Source: Acidobacteriota bacterium
Lineage (GTDB): Bacteria; Acidobacteriota; Terriglobia; 2-12-FULL-54-10
Direction of reading: 5' to 3'
DNA length: 64,000 nucleotides
Assembly: GCA_016191085.1 (NCBI GenBank)
Contig: JACPPJ010000044.1
Span: 1 to 64,000, forward strand
Positions within the stretch are counted from its first letter, which is position 1, and each line of letters starts with the position of its first letter. Shown one piece after another: positions 28,509-37,814 of this stretch. Made by a program: the position numbers and the translations under genes. Under the pieces are notes generated by a model. The model saw only the letters and a list, made by a program, of their open reading frames with translations, made no database searches and had not been told where the DNA came from.

Positions 28509-29066
28509 ATGACAGCCGACGCCATCAAAGAAGCCAAAAAACGCATGGAAAAAGTAGGCGAGGACCTGCGCGCGGAACTCGCCACGTTACGCACCGGCCG
28601 CGCCTCCGTTACGCTGCTCGATCACATCAAAGTCGATTACTACGGCACTCCCACGCCAGTCAAACAGGTAGCCACGTTATCGGTTCCCGACCCCGCGACC
28701 ATCGTGATCCAATCCTGGGACCCGGGCGTACTGCCTGCGATCGAAAAGGCTATCCGCAGTTCTGACCTGGGCTTGAATCCCGCTAACGATGGCAAGATCG
28801 TCCGTGTTCCCATTCCTCCACTCACTCAGGATCGCCGGAAGGAAATGGTAAAGCATCTCCACAAGGTGCTGGAGGCGCACCGTACCGCCGTGCGCAACAT
28901 TCGCCGCGATACCAACGAGACGTTCAAGAAACTCCTGAAGGACCACAAGATCAGCGAGGACGACGAAAAGCACGCGCTAGCCGAAGTCCAAAAGATGACC
29001 GACCACTGGATCGCGCAGGTGGATGAAATCGGCAAGAACAAAGAAAAAGAAATCATGTCGGTTTAG
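28509..29066 (+). CDS. frr: Ribosome recycling factor
   Basis: 185 residues, full family length. It has the three-helix bundle with ELATLRTGRASVTLLDHIKVDYYGTPTP, IQSWDPG, the GLNPANDGKIVRVPIPPLTQDRRKEMVK segment, and VRNIRRDTNETFKKLLKD. Together with EF-G it splits post-termination ribosomes. It is the last gene of the block. Confidence 0.97.
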   Translation: MTADAIKEAKKRMEKVGEDLRAELATLRTGRASVTLLDHIKVDYYGTPTPVKQVATLSVPDPATIVIQSWDPGVLPAIEKAIRSSDLGLNPANDGKIVRVPIPPLTQDRRKEMVKHLHKVLEAHRTAVRNIRRDTNETFKKLLKDHKISEDDEKHALAEVQKMTDHWIAQVDEIGKNKEKEIMSV

Positions 29067-29133
29067 CGTCCACAGGTTCTCTGGCTCCCTTATTGCTGAT
29101 GGCCACTTCTGTTTCCAGCTAAGCGCTTACTAT

Positions 29134-29155
29134 ATTCGGCGAATTTCCGCCGAAT
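29134..29155 (+). terminator. Hairpin downstream of frr, possible terminator
   Basis: ATTCGGCG (29134-29141) and CGCCGAAT (29148-29155) form an 8-bp perfect stem with a 6-base loop, 68 bases after the frr stop. There is no T-run, so intrinsic termination is doubtful. Confidence 0.3.
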
Positions 29156-29333
29156 CCCACGCGCCGTGACCACCTATCAAACTAGCCGATCGTTAGCAGA
29201 CCAGGAATCTGCGCCGCAGTAGGAGTCGACGTAAACATCGCTCCACTGCCAAAACTAACGTTCAAAGCTGCCATATCGTGACTTGATGGCGCCAAATTTG
29301 CGCATCGTATTTCGCAGGTTTTGCAGTTTTGCC

Positions 29334-29363
29334 TTGACACAAATACCGCTTGCTGGGTACTAT
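29334..29363 (+). promoter_or_regulatory. Strong sigma-70-like promoter
   Basis: TTGACA at 29334-29339, 18 bases, then TACTAT at 29358-29363. Transcription would start near 29371 and run about 290 bases before the next supported gene (29664). The rest of the 29067-29663 gap holds no gene I can support. Confidence 0.55.
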
Positions 29364-29663
29364 CGTCTCGGACTAAACCTTGGCGGGCTTTCGGGTAAGT
29401 TTGAGCATCTCGCAACTCGTCCCGCGAGATTTTTGGGGACTCGTTGCAGCGCACGTCGGGCAGCCGTACACGCTCATACGCGCTGCACAACGATCCCAGA
29501 TCTCGATTCCTACCGCCGCCTTGACGGATGAAACCGGAAATGCCGATTGACCCGTCTCTCTATCTATGTAGCAATTTCGCCCAGTACTCACAAGGAGGAA
29601 CGCGCGGGACATACCCCCGTTTGGCCCGTGATCTCCCGAATTAAGTACCCCAAAGGGAGTCAA

Positions 29664-29831
29664 ATGCCATACGTACAGATTACGTGTCCGCGCTGTGACG
29701 GATCAGGTGTTGAACCGCCGGAGCTATCGGAAGACGCCGGAGAGAAATTATGCGCCAAGTGCGGCGGCCGCAAAACAGTGCGCGCGTTCCAGAGTTCTGG
29801 TGAGCAGGAGCTTGCACCCCCTAAAGACTAG
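29664..29831 (+). CDS. Small CxxC zinc-finger-like protein
   Basis: 55 residues from ATG 29664, with AAAGGGAG upstream. Two DnaJ-type CxxCxG knuckles are seen, CPRCDGSG (8-15) and CAKCGG (about 34-39), separated by an acidic linker, with a polar tail. It probably binds one zinc. The longer open frame upstream (from 29547) lacks a ribosome site and looks non-coding. It is convergent with glcF, the two ends overlapping by 11 bases. Function unknown. Confidence 0.6.
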   Translation: MPYVQITCPRCDGSGVEPPELSEDAGEKLCAKCGGRKTVRAFQSSGEQELAPPKD

Positions 29832-31170
29832 GTCTGGCGGGGTCTAGCAATTCGATCACGTGCATCACTCGCTGGCCAGTACCATACAGCTTTGCTCCCG
29901 CCCGGAGCTGCAGGATACAGCCCGGGTTGGCCGTGGCAATGATGCTGGCTCCGGTGCTGTTTGCAGCCTCCATTTTGCTGCGCAACAGTTGCATCGAGAC
30001 CTCAGTCTCGGTGATGTTGTAAATGCCCGCACTGCCGCAGCAGAGGTCAGATAGCGGCATCTCAACGAAGCGCAGCCCCGGTATCGCATTTAGGAGCTTT
30101 CGCGGCTGCTGCCGCACTTTCTGCCCGTGCGCCAAGTGACAGGAGTCCTGATACGTAACCATGGCGGGCAACGCAGGCGGCTGCGCAGTTAAGCCAACCT
30201 CGCAAAGAAACTCCGTCACGTCGCGCATCTTCGCGGAGAATGAGGCAGCCTTCCCCGCCCATACCGCGTCGTCTTTCAGCAAGTACCCGTATTCTTTTAG
30301 TGTAGAGCCGCATCCGGCAGCGTTGGTCAGGATGGCGTCGAACGGCTGCGCGTCGAAAGCTTCGATATTGCGTCGCGCCAAATCACGAGCGAGGCCGCGC
30401 AAACCCGCATGGACAGGCAGCGCTCCGCAGCAGATTTGACCGGCAGCGATAGTTACCTCGCAGCCATTTTCTTGCAGGACTCGAACGGTCGTCTCATTCA
30501 GTCGCGCAAAGGCGAGATTGGCGATACACCCCGCATGAAGCGCCACGCGGAATCGTCGCGAGCCGCGCGCGGGAAATACTTTCCCGATCTGCGGGAAGAA
30601 CGACGGGGATTCGATCGCAGGCGTGAGTTGTTGCAACTCACACAGGCGGGGCATCGAGTTTAGCAATCCGCTGCGGTTCACCATCTCCTCCAATCCGGAA
30701 GACTGGTAAAACCGTAACAGCGCGCCTGCCACCTTGAGGCTGCCGGGTTTCGAAATGAGATGGTGGAACGCCAGGTACCGCAGCATGCGCTCGCCAAAAG
30801 GGCGGCGGTAATGCTGCTCGATCTGCGCGCGCGCGGCCTCCACCAGCTTGCCATATTCGACGCCGGAAGGGCAGGCGGTCTCGCAAGCGCGGCAGTCCAG
30901 ACAGAGATCAATGTGACGAACAAAGCTCTCACCGATCGGCAGCCGCCCCTCGTCGACTTGAGCCATCTGATAGATTCGACCACGCGGCGAATCCATTTCG
31001 AAACCAAGTTCGCGGTACGTGGGGCACTGGTTGAGGCACAGTCCACAGCGGATGCAGCGTGAGTAATCATCCCACCGAGGCGCATCAGAACCGACGAATC
31101 CGCTGCCATTGCGTCGTTCGCTCGGCGCTTGCACCTCTATATGTTGCTGCTGTTCTGTTGCGTTTATCAC
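29821..31170 (-). CDS. glcF: Glycolate oxidase iron-sulfur subunit
   Basis: Two [4Fe-4S] clusters are bound by CIRCGLCLNQCPTY and CLDCRACETACPSG in the first 100 residues. Two CCG domains follow, including the cysteine-rich CCGALPVHAG and DLCCGSAGIYNI. The subunit passes electrons from glycolate oxidation toward the respiratory chain. It is the last gene of glcDEF, separated from glcE by two bases. Confidence 0.93.
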   Translation of the reverse strand: MINATEQQQHIEVQAPSERRNGSGFVGSDAPRWDDYSRCIRCGLCLNQCPTYRELGFEMDSPRGRIYQMAQVDEGRLPIGESFVRHIDLCLDCRACETACPSGVEYGKLVEAARAQIEQHYRRPFGERMLRYLAFHHLISKPGSLKVAGALLRFYQSSGLEEMVNRSGLLNSMPRLCELQQLTPAIESPSFFPQIGKVFPARGSRRFRVALHAGCIANLAFARLNETTVRVLQENGCEVTIAAGQICCGALPVHAGLRGLARDLARRNIEAFDAQPFDAILTNAAGCGSTLKEYGYLLKDDAVWAGKAASFSAKMRDVTEFLCEVGLTAQPPALPAMVTYQDSCHLAHGQKVRQQPRKLLNAIPGLRFVEMPLSDLCCGSAGIYNITETEVSMQLLRSKMEAANSTGASIIATANPGCILQLRAGAKLYGTGQRVMHVIELLDPARPSL

Positions 31171-31172
31171 GT

Positions 31173-32534
31173 TCAGATCTTCCCAAACAACCGCCCGGGA
31201 TTCAAAACACCTTCAGGGTCGAGTTCGTGCTTCACCCGCTGCATGACGGCGAAATCGTCGCCGACGTTCCACTGAGGCAAGCGGCTCTTCACCTCCGCAG
31301 TTGTCCACTCGATGGTTGCCCATCCGCCGTGCTGCTCTGCTTCGCGAACAATGATTTCACACGTATTCGCGATTCGTTCTGCTGGAGCATCGCCGTCCCG
31401 GGCGGGCCAAATATGGCAGTACACAGTCCCGCTGCCTGCGCGCGCAACTGTGGCGACCTGCAGTTCGTGCTGAGCGGCCGCGTCGCGCGCCCGAGCGACT
31501 ATATTCCCGACATTCGAAAGAACTACGGAGCCTTTCACAACAGTAGTCTGTCGAGACCGCTCGAGGGCCAAAGGCGTGATCTCCTGAACTGCATTCCACA
31601 ACGTCCGTTCCGCTTCCCCGTTCAGTTCTGAAACGGACCGTACACCGTCGAATCGCACCAATTCCGGCAATTCCCGGCAAACACGTTCGACCATCAGGGG
31701 CGGCCCCGCAACGGCTGCTAGAAGGGAGTAAGCGGATTCAGTGGCAATTCCTTGCCCCATCAGCTCCGCCGCTGCCGCATCTACCAAATCGAGCGACTGC
31801 GGGATCAGCGGCGAGTTCAGAATGCGATCGCGCGCCTTCATTGCATCTACAACCGTAGCAAATCCCATCACAACGGTGGCGGTTGCCGGCGGAAGCGGAA
31901 ACACCTTGAAGGTGGCGCTCGTAACGATTCCAAGCGTTCCATAGGAGCCGATGAGCAGTTTCACGATGTCGTAGCCCGCCACATTTTTGACGACCTTGCC
32001 GCCGCTCTTAGCCAGCGTCCCGTCCGCAGTCACAAAGCGCGCGCCGATTGCCATATCGCGCACGGAACCATATGACAGTCGGCGCGGGCCGCTCGAGTTC
32101 GTTGCCATCACTCCGCCGATCGTGGCTCCGGTCGCCGTGAAGGGAACGTCGAGCGGCAGCATCTGACGTTCTTTCGCGAGCGCGGCGTTCAACGCACTCA
32201 GGCGCGTGCCAGCCTCGACTGTCACAGTCAGATCGGCTGGTTGATACTCTATGATGCCGTTCAGACAACGCAGCGATATTACAAGGTCTATTCCTTCAGT
32301 GACTCCGCCCAACCGGACCTTCGTGAAGTTGCCTGCGGGCGCTACTTTCCATTTTTCGGCTTGGGCCAGCCGCATGATCTCGCAGAGTTGCTCTTCAGTG
32401 GAAGGAGTTACGCAGGCCTTGGGCAATTCGCCTTCCCAGCCATGCTGGCGCAGAAACTCTGCGTCATAGATGACGTGTTCCGATCCGGCGATATCGTAAA
32501 GTTCTCGCAAGCCAGCGGACTGTATCACGCGCAT
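31173..32534 (-). CDS. glcE: Glycolate oxidase FAD-binding subunit
   Basis: 453 residues. The FAD_binding_4 domain at about 50-200 shows KVAPAGNFTKVRLGG and ATIGGVMATNSSGPRRLSYGSVRD, ending with VKNVAGYDIVKLLIGSYGTLGIVT. The C-terminus ends DPEGVLNPGRLFGKI as in GlcE. An AGAAGGAC site is close to ATG 32534. It is coupled with glcF and forms the soluble/membrane glycolate dehydrogenase complex with GlcD. Confidence 0.92.
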   Translation of the reverse strand: MRVIQSAGLRELYDIAGSEHVIYDAEFLRQHGWEGELPKACVTPSTEEQLCEIMRLAQAEKWKVAPAGNFTKVRLGGVTEGIDLVISLRCLNGIIEYQPADLTVTVEAGTRLSALNAALAKERQMLPLDVPFTATGATIGGVMATNSSGPRRLSYGSVRDMAIGARFVTADGTLAKSGGKVVKNVAGYDIVKLLIGSYGTLGIVTSATFKVFPLPPATATVVMGFATVVDAMKARDRILNSPLIPQSLDLVDAAAAELMGQGIATESAYSLLAAVAGPPLMVERVCRELPELVRFDGVRSVSELNGEAERTLWNAVQEITPLALERSRQTTVVKGSVVLSNVGNIVARARDAAAQHELQVATVARAGSGTVYCHIWPARDGDAPAERIANTCEIIVREAEQHGGWATIEWTTAEVKSRLPQWNVGDDFAVMQRVKHELDPEGVLNPGRLFGKI

Positions 32535-32553
32535 GTCCTTCTATTGAAGCTTC

Positions 32554-34032
32554 TTAGGTCCGTGCCGCCCATTGCTTTCCCACTTGAATTTCGCCGCACC
32601 CTTTCGACGTGGGAAATATCTTTGACGGATTGAGGCGGCCATCGCGATTAAACACACTCTTCAGTTTTCCCATTATGGTCAAATCGTTTTCGGTAAAGAG
32701 CAGAGGCATCAAGTCACTCTTCTCCATACCAACGCCGTGCTCGCCCGTGATAGATCCGCCAATGGAAACGCAGTAGGCCAGAATCTCCGCGCCCGCTTGC
32801 AGTACACGGCGGTATTGCTCGTGATCGCGAATGTCAAAAAGGATCAAGGGGTGCAAGTTGCCGTCACCGGCATGAAACACGTTGGCAATGCGCAGGTCGT
32901 ATTTCTCACCGACTTGGCCGATGAAGCGCAGCGTTTCCGAGATGCGGGTCCGCGGAATGACGCCATCCTGCACGTAAAAACTCTTTGCGATCCGCCCCAT
33001 TGCGCCGAATGCGTTTTTGCGGCCAGCCCAAAGCAACTGCCGCTCGACCTCCGATTGCGCTACGCGAACCTCACGCGCAGCATGGTGCTTGCACGCATCA
33101 CGAATTTCTTCGGTCTGAACCTCAATGGCTTCGCGCAAACCTTCAACTTCAATCAGCAAAACCGCCGCCGCATCGCATGGGTAGCCGGCGTGAGTGGCCG
33201 CCTCAACCGCCTGTAGTGCCAGTTGGTCCATCATCTCCAGCGCCGCCGGAGTAATCGCGCGCGCTGTGATCTCGGCCACAGTGTCGGCAGCGTCGTCCAC
33301 GGAATTGAAAATCGCCAGGATGGTTTGAACCGCTTCCGGCAGCCGCGTCAGTTTGACAATGGCCTGCGTGACGATTCCTAGTGTGCCTTCCGAGCCGACA
33401 ATAAGTCCGGTCAGGTCATACCCTGGACAATCCAGCGGCTTTCCGCCCGTGTGAATGACTTCGCCGTCGGGCAGCACGACTTCCAGGCCAAGCACGTGGT
33501 TTGTAGTAACGCCGTAGGCCAGCGTATGCGGGCCGCCGGAGTTTTCCGCCACGTTGCCGCCGATGGTGCAGGCTTTCTGGCTGGAAGGATCAGGCACGTA
33601 ATAGTATCCACTCTTCGCGACAGCAAGCGACAGGTCCAGGTTTACGACTCCGGGCTGCACTACGGCGCGCTGGTTCGCGAGGTCTATTTCCACGATCTTC
33701 TTCATACGCGAGAAGCCGATCACGACCCCGCCGTTTACCGGTACCGAGCCGCCGCTCAAACCTGTACCCGCCCCCCGCGCCAAGATCGCAAAATTTTTCT
33801 CCCGCGCCCAGCAAACGGTGCTGACTACTTCCTCGGTTGTCGAGGGAAACACGACCGCGTCGGGCAGCGCGCGGTCTACCGAGCCGTCATACTCGTACAG
33901 CATGAGGTCCTCGGGCGCATGCAACACTGCCTGCGAGCCGATTATGTTCTTCAGTTCACTAACGCGCCGTGAATCCAAATCATCCCCGCTCTCGACCTTA
34001 TGTAACTGGCTCTGGCCCCGCCGGGCTCGCAT
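32554..34032 (-). CDS. glcD: Glycolate oxidase catalytic FAD subunit
   Basis: 492 residues. The PP-loop FAD motif is LARGAGTGLSGGSVPVNGGVV, followed by TIGGNVAENSGGPHTLAYGVTTNHV. The C-terminal FAD-oxidase domain contains VFHAGDGNLHPLILFD and GGSITGEHGVGMEK, which bear the catalytic and flavin-contact His residues. It oxidises glycolate (or D-lactate) to glyoxylate. First gene of the operon; divergent from the Mrp gene across about 60 bases. Confidence 0.94.
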   Translation of the reverse strand: MRARRGQSQLHKVESGDDLDSRRVSELKNIIGSQAVLHAPEDLMLYEYDGSVDRALPDAVVFPSTTEEVVSTVCWAREKNFAILARGAGTGLSGGSVPVNGGVVIGFSRMKKIVEIDLANQRAVVQPGVVNLDLSLAVAKSGYYYVPDPSSQKACTIGGNVAENSGGPHTLAYGVTTNHVLGLEVVLPDGEVIHTGGKPLDCPGYDLTGLIVGSEGTLGIVTQAIVKLTRLPEAVQTILAIFNSVDDAADTVAEITARAITPAALEMMDQLALQAVEAATHAGYPCDAAAVLLIEVEGLREAIEVQTEEIRDACKHHAAREVRVAQSEVERQLLWAGRKNAFGAMGRIAKSFYVQDGVIPRTRISETLRFIGQVGEKYDLRIANVFHAGDGNLHPLILFDIRDHEQYRRVLQAGAEILAYCVSIGGSITGEHGVGMEKSDLMPLLFTENDLTIMGKLKSVFNRDGRLNPSKIFPTSKGCGEIQVGKQWAART

Positions 34033-34041
34033 TCAACCCTA

Positions 34042-34050
34042 TGTTATAAT
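34042..34050 (+). promoter_or_regulatory. Extended -10 promoter ahead of the Mrp gene
   Basis: TGtTATAAT at 34042-34050 is a perfect extended -10 box, about 45 bases before the Mrp start. No good -35 lies 17 bases upstream, which is usual for extended -10 promoters. Confidence 0.55.
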
Positions 34051-34094
34051 ATTTGTTTGAGCTTACGATGAAATTCGCATCAGGAAGGAGAGGG

Positions 34095-35183
34095 ATGGCT
34101 CAAGCAAACTTGGATGTGTCGCAGGTAATGGAAGCATTGCGCCGCGTCCAGGAACCTGAACTGCACAAGGACATCGTAACGCTCAATATGGTCAAAGATG
34201 TGGCGGTAAAAGGCTCCACAGTGTCTTTGACCTTTGTCCTGACCACGCCCGCCTGCCCGCTCAAGACTGAAATCGAGAACAGCATCCGGCAAGAGTTGCT
34301 GAAGCTGGAAGGCGTCGAGGACGTTAAAATCCGTATCGAATCCTCCGTTCCCAAGTCGCGCGATCTACAAGGCCGCGTCGGGATTCCCGGCGTAAAAAAC
34401 ATTATAGCAGTCGCATCGGGCAAGGGCGGGGTCGGCAAGACTACCGTAGCGGTGAACGTGTCGGTTGCGCTGCAGCGAATGGGCGCCGCGGTCGCGCTCA
34501 TGGATGCTGACGTCTACGGTCCGAACGTGCCGCGCATGATGGGAGTGCACGATACGCCGCGCGCCGTGGGAGATCGCATCCTGCCGCTCGAAGGGTTCGG
34601 AATTCGCGTGATGTCGATGGGCTTTTTGAACCCAGGCGACCGTCCGCTGATCTGGCGCGGGCCCATGCTGCACAGCGTCATTCAGCAGTTTTTGCGCAAC
34701 GTGGATTGGGGAGAGCTGGACTATTTGATTCTGGACCTGCCGCCGGGTACTGGGGATGTGCAACTCAGTTTGACGCAAACCGTGCCGCTCTCCGGGGGAG
34801 TGATCGTCACGACGCCATCGGATGTGGCGCTGGAAGATGCACGCAAGGCGATTGAGATGTTTCGTCAGGTGAAGGTAGAAATATTGGGCATCGTCGAAAA
34901 TATGAGCTACTTCGTCTGCCCGCACTGCTCGGAACGCGTGGATATTTTTAGTCACGGCGGTGGAAAGAAGACCAGCGAAGACTTCGGCGTGCCGTTTTTG
35001 GGTGAGGTACCCCTGGACCCCGAGGTTCGCGCGGGAGGCGATTTCGGTGCTCCCGTTGCGGCTCGCGGACCGGAGTCGGCTCAAGCACGCGCGTTTTATG
35101 ACATCGCCAAACAGGTAGCGGCCAGAGTGAGCGTCGCGAACTTGACCGCTCCTCCGGCGGAGTTGATTACCATACGGCCCTGA
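34095..35183 (+). CDS. mrp: Mrp/ApbC iron-sulfur cluster carrier ATPase
   Basis: About 362 residues. An N-terminal MIP18/DUF59 domain (MEALRRVQEPELHKDIVTLNMV) precedes a deviant Walker A KGGVGKTTVAVN near 125 and the Walker B LILDLPPGTGDVQL. The CxxC in SYFVCPHCSERVDIF is the cluster-bridging pair. It carries [4Fe-4S] clusters to apo-proteins. ATG 34095 with AAGGAG upstream is preferred over the TTG 42 bases earlier. It may serve the cluster-rich GlcF encoded divergently, but is usually a housekeeping gene. Confidence 0.94.
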   Translation: MAQANLDVSQVMEALRRVQEPELHKDIVTLNMVKDVAVKGSTVSLTFVLTTPACPLKTEIENSIRQELLKLEGVEDVKIRIESSVPKSRDLQGRVGIPGVKNIIAVASGKGGVGKTTVAVNVSVALQRMGAAVALMDADVYGPNVPRMMGVHDTPRAVGDRILPLEGFGIRVMSMGFLNPGDRPLIWRGPMLHSVIQQFLRNVDWGELDYLILDLPPGTGDVQLSLTQTVPLSGGVIVTTPSDVALEDARKAIEMFRQVKVEILGIVENMSYFVCPHCSERVDIFSHGGGKKTSEDFGVPFLGEVPLDPEVRAGGDFGAPVAARGPESAQARAFYDIAKQVAARVSVANLTAPPAELITIRP

Positions 35184-35374
35184 GCATTGCGATCCATTGA
35201 AGTGCAGGTCAGGGCCTCCCGCTTACACGTCCGCAGTAACCTGCTTCGTTAAGAGGGAAGGAATCCCGGTTGTGAGTTCCGCCTTTGAAGGCGTATACTC
35301 CCCCTTCTCTGATGTCCGATCCCGGCACCAGGATGGATGAATTGATTACTAAAGTGGAGGCGTACTGATAATTC

Positions 35375-36733
35375 ATGGCTAATAATGGACAACATTTTGT
35401 CGCCGTCATAGGCGGAGCCGTTTCCGGTTCGGTATCGGCTGAGATTCTGGCGGATAGTGGAATTCGCGTGGTGGTGTTTGAGCAAAACACGCGCCCATAT
35501 GGAAAGATCGAAGACGGTCTGCCGCGCTGGCACGTCGAGCAGCGCAAGCAGGAATACAGCAAGATTGACGCCCGTATGAAGAAGCCGGGAGTTACATTCG
35601 TGCCGTGTGCAAAGCTCGGGCGCGACATCGATTTTAAGGACCTTTGCGACAACTGGGTTTTCTCTGCAGTGATCCTTGCGAACGGCGCCTGGCGCGACCG
35701 CGATCTGGGCGTCCCTGGAGCAGACGAGTACATAGATAAAGGACTGGTGTATCAAAACCCGTTTATCTATTGGTACAACCACAAAAATGAAAAAGGTTAC
35801 GACGGCCCGCGTTACGACACGCCGGATGAAACGCTGGTTGTGGGCGGCGGGTTGGCCTCAATAGACGTGGTGAAGGTGCTGCAGCTCGAGAATTACGAGA
35901 AGGCGTTCAAGGCGCGCGGCATCCAAACCAGCATGCATGAACTGGAAAAGGGCATTCCCGCCGTCTGCAAGAAGCACGGTATTAAGCCGGAGGACCTTGG
36001 CGTCAAAGGGTGCCTGCTGATCTATCGCCGCCGCGAGCAAGACATGCCGCTGGCTCAACCTCCCGAGAATGCCACGCCGGAGCAGATCGCCAAGACAGAA
36101 TCGGTCCGCCAGAAGGTGCTGCGCCTGGCCCGTGAAAAGTTCCTGTTCCGATTCCAGGACCGCAGGCTCACTCAGGGTCTGGTCGTCGAAAATGGCCGCC
36201 TGGTGGGACTGAAAGTTGCCGAGACGCTGGTCGAGGGCCGCAAGGCTAGTGCTCTTCCCGGCACAGAACATGAGCTTCGCGCGCCTATGATTATTTCTTC
36301 TATCGGCTCGGTGCCTGAGTTCATTCCGGGCGTCGCCATGAAAGGCGAATACTACACCTTCACCAATGAGCAAGAGGCGCGCTATACGGGATATGAAAAC
36401 GTCTTCGGCGTCGGGAACGTCGTCACTGGACAAGGGAACATCCGCGCGTCGCTGGTCCATAGCCAGAAAGTCACTGAGCAGGTCGTCGAAAACTACCTTG
36501 GTGTAGGTGAGGGCAACGGCGACAGGGATATTTCCGGGGCGTTCGCTCCCGCTGAAGCCAAGGCGGCAGCACGCGCCGAAGCAGTGGGGCTGATGGTGAA
36601 AAAGGCACCGAAACTGTCAGCCAGTCAAATCGGCGAGATTGAAAAACGTATCGCCGCTTTGCATCAGAAGGTTGGCTACACGGGCGACTACGACGCCTGG
36701 ATCGCCAAGGTGATACCGCCGGATCTCGAATAG
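35375..36733 (+). CDS. FAD/NAD(P)-dependent oxidoreductase, GltD-like
   Basis: 452 residues resembling the flavin half of glutamate synthase small subunits but without the N-terminal cluster domain. The FAD fingerprint is altered from GxGxxG to VIGGAVSGSVSAEIL, followed by VVVFEQNTRPYGKIEDGLP. A second Rossmann motif, LVVGGGLASIDVVKVLQ, fits NAD(P). The C-terminal YENVFGVGNVVTGQGNIRASLVHSQKV contacts FAD in the family. No GltB or other partner is adjacent, so the substrate is unknown. A terminator follows. Confidence 0.8.
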   Translation: MANNGQHFVAVIGGAVSGSVSAEILADSGIRVVVFEQNTRPYGKIEDGLPRWHVEQRKQEYSKIDARMKKPGVTFVPCAKLGRDIDFKDLCDNWVFSAVILANGAWRDRDLGVPGADEYIDKGLVYQNPFIYWYNHKNEKGYDGPRYDTPDETLVVGGGLASIDVVKVLQLENYEKAFKARGIQTSMHELEKGIPAVCKKHGIKPEDLGVKGCLLIYRRREQDMPLAQPPENATPEQIAKTESVRQKVLRLAREKFLFRFQDRRLTQGLVVENGRLVGLKVAETLVEGRKASALPGTEHELRAPMIISSIGSVPEFIPGVAMKGEYYTFTNEQEARYTGYENVFGVGNVVTGQGNIRASLVHSQKVTEQVVENYLGVGEGNGDRDISGAFAPAEAKAAARAEAVGLMVKKAPKLSASQIGEIEKRIAALHQKVGYTGDYDAWIAKVIPPDLE

Positions 36734-36753
36734 CCGCTTACAGCAAACGGAAA

Positions 36754-36785
36754 AGCCACGGCTTATTGGCCGTGACTTTTTTGTT
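36754..36785. terminator. Rho-independent terminator, probably bidirectional
   Basis: AGCCACGGC (from 36754) pairs with GCCGTGACT with one mismatch across a short loop, then TTTTTT on the plus strand. The minus strand has a shorter T-run. It sits between the convergent GltD-like and CBS genes. Confidence 0.75.
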
Positions 36786-36805
36786 TAATAGAGATGAGCG
36801 AATCC

Positions 36806-37255
36806 CTATGCCGGATACTTACCGGTGATGTAGTTGTGCAATTGGTGAATGGTCGCTTCCTGCGCTGAGATGATCCAATTGACCAAGTCGCCAATAGACG
36901 CCACTCCGACTACTTGATCATGCTCGATCACCGGCAGGTGGCGGATGCGGTTTGCCGTCATGATCCCCATGCACTCTTCAACTGTGTGCTCCGGAGTCAC
37001 GCTGATGACGGGGCTCGTCATGATCTCCTTTACGTGTGTATCACGTGACGATCTCCCCTTCAAAACCACTTTCCGCGCGTAGTCGCGCTCAGAAATAACG
37101 CCGATCGGTTTTCCCTCGCTGAGCACCAGCAATGCCCCGATGCCCTTCTCTGCCATGAGCGCAACGGCGTCATAAACCGAAGCCTCGGGAGTCACAGACC
37201 AAACGTGATGCCCCTTGCGCTCCAAAACCATACGGAGATTGTCAATTAGTTTCAT
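36806..37255 (-). CDS. CBS-pair protein
   Basis: About 149 residues from ATG 37255, made almost entirely of two CBS motifs ([28 protein letters not shown] and [32 protein letters not shown]). Stand-alone CBS pairs bind adenine nucleotides and regulate other proteins. The start is not certain: ATG 37273 and GTG 37312 are in frame, but the homologous region begins at [15 protein letters not shown] and none has a strong ribosome site. Confidence 0.85.
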   Translation of the reverse strand: MKLIDNLRMVLERKGHHVWSVTPEASVYDAVALMAEKGIGALLVLSEGKPIGVISERDYARKVVLKGRSSRDTHVKEIMTSPVISVTPEHTVEECMGIMTANRIRHLPVIEHDQVVGVASIGDLVNWIISAQEATIHQLHNYITGKYPA

Positions 37256-37814
37256 ACTGTTTACCCGGTTCATCCAAGAGACGATGCTGGTTTTCCCGCC
37301 CTCCCGATGCACGTGGAATAGTCTATTACTAGGTTGTAGCCGGAAGCAATAAATTTCACAGCGCCGGCTTGGGACATTCTGAACTCAGTAAGTAAAAAAT
37401 TCCTGGTGTACTAACCTGTGTCAGCAAGCTGAACTTCCGCCAATGATGGTTCCGTACACAACGAATTCTGGCAACGCGCTGGCGGCAATTCTGCTTCGCA
37501 GCGAAGTTGACTGCGGAAACCTTCTGCGCGCGGCCCGCATATCAATGCTCAGGGCGTCCATGCCATTTGTTCGCGAGTTTGCGGGATACATAACCATCGT
37601 TGGTGGAGCGATCCACCCAGCCACGTTCGATGAGCAAGATAACGCCGCCGGGTATCGAGGTCTTTTCGGTAGCAGGTTGTTGAGAAACACTGAAGCCCGG
37701 CCTTTTTGCCGCGCTGAAGAACCTGCTTTTCTTCAACGCCACAAACTCAAGAACAGAATTCCTAGGTGCGCTCGGAATCACATCGAAAAAATTTCCTTTC
37801 AACATCCTTCTAGA
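37256..37814. other. Non-coding gap with an imperfect palindrome
   Basis: About 560 bases without a supportable gene; open frames here are short, overlap and lack sites. Around 37671-37740 a partial inverted arrangement, agcaggttgttgagaaa and ttttcttcaacgcc flanking ggcctttttgcc, looks like another dispersed-repeat type. I did not find a second copy in the window. Confidence 0.35.

Noticed and set aside
34365-35084. 239-codon open frame on the minus strand
   Set aside because: Antisense to the Mrp ATPase, with its Walker motifs on the other strand.
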